Assembly (NCBI GenBank): GCA_024511045.1
Contig: JANEMG010000072.1
Location: 1 to 9,131 of the forward strand
DNA: 9,131 bases
Direction: 5' to 3'
Source: Gammaproteobacteria bacterium
GTDB lineage: Bacteria > Pseudomonadota > Gammaproteobacteria > Methylococcales > Methylomonadaceae
Shown piece after piece: positions 6,762 through 9,131 of the stretch (its first letter is position 1; every line of letters begins with the position of its first letter). Both the position numbers and the translations under genes were made by a program. Below the pieces are notes generated by a model. The model was not told where the DNA came from. It ran no database searches and was given only the letters and a program-made list of their open reading frames with translations.

Positions 6762-9115
6762 ATGGACAAAACCTACGACCCCAAAGCAATTGAACAACGC
6801 TGGTATCAAACCTGGGAAGACAATGGCTATTTCGCCGCCAAAATGACCGGCGAACCCTACTGCATCATGATCCCTCCACCCAATGTCACCGGCAGCCTGC
6901 ATATGGGACATGCCTTCCAGGATACCATCATGGATGCCCTGATCCGCTTCAATCGCATGCAGGGCAAGGCCACGTTATGGCAGCCGGGAACCGATCACGC
7001 CGGTATCGCCACCCAGATGGTCGTGGAACGCCTGATCGAGGCCGAGGGCAAGACCCGCCATGACTATGGCCGCGAGAAATTCATCGAAAGAGTCTGGCAG
7101 TGGAAGGAGGAATCCGGCGGCACGATCACCCGCCAGCTGCGCAGAATGGGGGCGTCCCTGGACTGGTCCAAGGAGCGCTTCACGATGGACGAGGGACTTT
7201 CCCGGGCCGTCCGGGAAGTGTTCGTCAGGCTCTATGAAGAGGGCCTGATCTATCGCGGCAAACGCCTGGTCAACTGGGATCCGGTGCTGCACACCGCGGT
7301 ATCGGACCTGGAAGTACTTTCGGAAGAGGAAAACGGCAGCCTGTGGCACATGCGCTACCCGCTGGCCAACGGCACCGGACACCTGGTGGTGGCCACCACG
7401 CGCCCGGAAACCATGCTCGGCGACGCGGCGGTCGCCATTCATCCCAACGACGACCGCTACAAGCATCTGCTCGGTGAGTTTGTCGCATTGCCGTTGACCG
7501 GACGCCGCATTCCCATCATCGCCGATGAGCACGTCGACCCGGAATTCGGCACCGGCTGCGTGAAAATCACCCCGGCGCACGACTTCAACGACTACGATGT
7601 CTGGCTGCGCCACCGTGACATGAGCGCCATCCAGGAACTCCCCCATGGCGGCCTGATCAATATCTTCAGCGTAGATGCCGCCATCCGCGCCAATGCCGCC
7701 GATGAAGATCAGTTGATCCCGGAACGCTATGTGGGACTGGACCGTTTCGAGGCGCGCAAGCGCATCATCGCTGACCTGGATGCACAGGGTCTGCTGGAAA
7801 AAATCGTCGACCACAAGCTGATGGTGCCCCGCGGCGACCGGTCCGGCAGCGTCATTGAGCCGTTCCTGACCGACCAGTGGTATGTGAAAGTAGCACCGCT
7901 GGCAAAACCGGCCATCGCCGCCGTGGAAAACGGCGACATCCGCTTCGTTCCGGACAACTGGAAAAACACCTACTTCGAGTGGATGCGCAACATCCAGGAC
8001 TGGTGCATTTCCAGGCAGATCTGGTGGGGACACCGCATCCCCGCCTGGTACGACGAACAGGGCAACATCTATGTCGCACGTACCGAGCAGGAAGTCCGGA
8101 GTACGCACAACCTGCCCGACGACCTGCCCCTGACCCAGGACGAAGACGTGCTGGACACGTGGTTTTCATCGGCACTCTGGCCATTCTCCACGCTGGGCTG
8201 GCCGGAGCGGACCCCGGAGCTGGAAAAATTCTATCCCACCAGCGTGCTGGTCACCGGCTTCGACATCATCTTTTTCTGGGTCGCACGGATGATCATGATG
8301 GGGCTCAAATTTATGGATGACGTGCCTTTCCGGGAAATCTACGTACACGGCCTGGTGCGCGACAGCGAGGGCCAGAAGATGTCCAAGTCCAAGGGCAATA
8401 TTCTGGATCCCATCGACGTCATCGACGGCATCGACCTGGAAAGCCTGGTCAGGAAACGCACCTCGGGAATGATGCAGCCGCAGCTCGCGGAACGCATCGA
8501 GAGACTGACCAGGAAAAACTTTCCCGATGGCATCCCGGCCTACGGCACCGATGCCTTGCGCCTCAATTTCGCGGCCATGGCCACCACCGGCCGGGACATC
8601 CGCCTGGACAGCGGCCGTATCGAGGGCTACCGGAATTTCTGCAACAAACTCTGGAACGCCGCCCGTTATGTCTTGATGAACACCGAAGGCCAGGACAACG
8701 GCCTGTCCACCGGGCCCTGCCAGCACACACAGGCAGACCGCTGGATCGAATCGCGTCTGCAGCAGGTGATCGCAGCCACCACCGATGCTCTGAACAATTA
8801 CCGGCTGGATCATGCCGCACAGAGCATCTATGATTTCACCTGGAATGAATACTGCGACTGGTATCTGGAACTGGCCAAGATAGCACTGCAGAGTGACGAT
8901 CCAGCGCTGCAGCGCGGCACCCGAAAAACCCTGCTGAACATCCTGGAGCAGCTGCTGCGCCTGGCCCACCCCATCATTCCCTTCATCACCGAGGAAATCT
9001 GGCAGCGCATTGCACCACTGGCCGGCATCCAGGACGAGACCATCATGCTGCAACCCTATCCCAAGGCCGACGTCGGCAAAATCGACAAGGCGGCAATCGC
9101 CGACATCGAGTGGGT
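6762..9115 (+). CDS. valS: Valyl-tRNA synthetase, 3' partial
   Basis: ValS charges tRNA-Val with valine and hydrolyses wrongly formed Thr-tRNA-Val. About 784 of roughly 950 residues are genomic here. The class I signature is clear: PPPNVTGSLHMGH with HMGH at 47-50, and KMSKS at 539-543 in GQKMSKSKGNILDP. The editing (CP1) domain lies between them, with TTRPETMLGD (about 212-221) and GTGCVKITPAHDFNDYDV (about 263-280). DWCISRQIWWGHRIPAWY and DVLDTWFSSALWPF are ValS hallmarks, and the anticodon-binding domain begins around 640. The ATG at 6762 gives MDKTYDPKAIEQRWYQTWE, matching the family N-terminus; its Shine-Dalgarno is weak. The C-terminal coiled-coil tRNA arm is beyond the break. The frame stays open to 9131, but the last 16 bases are adapter, so its final residues C-L-L-Y-T are artefactual; ValS normally has Lys after the Trp-Val seen here. 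Confidence 0.97.
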
Positions 9116-9131
9116 CTGTCTCTTATACACA
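9116..9131 (+). other. Untrimmed Tn5/Nextera mosaic-end adapter
   Basis: CTGTCTCTTATACACA equals the first 16 bases of the 19-base Tn5 mosaic end used in transposase-based sequencing libraries. It sits exactly at the window end and interrupts the conserved valS reading frame after W-V. A 16-base exact match at the end of a sequence is far more likely to be library adapter than a real Tn5 end inside an essential gene. Confidence 0.95.

Noticed and set aside
6975..8108. 377-residue open frame on the minus strand
   Set aside because: It is antisense to valS, whose motifs are intact over the whole interval, and shows no recognisable domain.
9116..9131. Real Tn5 (IS50) end or insertion in valS
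   Set aside because: Only the engineered mosaic-end sequence is present, exactly at the sequence end and inside an essential gene; library adapter explains it better.

Overview
The window looks like chromosomal core sequence from a gammaproteobacterium, probably a draft or metagenome contig. Every confidently recognised gene is a housekeeping gene of that class, and the order lptG-lptF / pepA-holC-valS (divergent) is a known gammaproteobacterial arrangement. By eye the GC content is in the mid-50s. A closer placement, for example Methylococcales, is only an impression from the PcnB and LptF sequences and was not tested. I found no mobile element, CRISPR array, rRNA or credible tRNA, and no sign of a new multi-gene system.

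Layout. Bases 1-1016 (minus) hold most of pcnB (poly(A) polymerase I), cut at its C-terminal end by the window edge. It has no ATG, GTG or TTG in a usable place and appears to start at ATT behind a well-placed Shine-Dalgarno. Bases 1041-1458 hold no confident gene. Bases 1459-2085 (plus) carry a 59-residue two-segment membrane protein of unknown function and an RDD-family membrane protein. These two lie in the same frame, separated only by one TAA, and the second apparently starts with TTG. Converging on them are lptG and lptF (minus, 4294 down to 2121), which overlap by ATGA and encode the two membrane subunits of the LPS exporter LptB2FG. A 412-base control region (4295-4706) separates lptF from the divergent run pepA (leucyl aminopeptidase), holC (DNA polymerase III chi) and valS (valyl-tRNA synthetase). 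valS runs off the right end.

The last 16 bases (9116-9131) match the start of the Tn5/Nextera mosaic end. They are very probably untrimmed library adapter, so the final codons of the valS reading frame are not genomic.

The genes serve RNA turnover (pcnB), outer-membrane biogenesis (lptFG), peptide turnover (pepA), replication (holC) and translation (valS). They share a neighbourhood rather than one pathway. The points most worth following are the ATT start of pcnB, the stop-separated membrane gene pair, the unexplained 1041-1458 segment, the repeated palindrome between lptF and pepA, and the adapter at the end.
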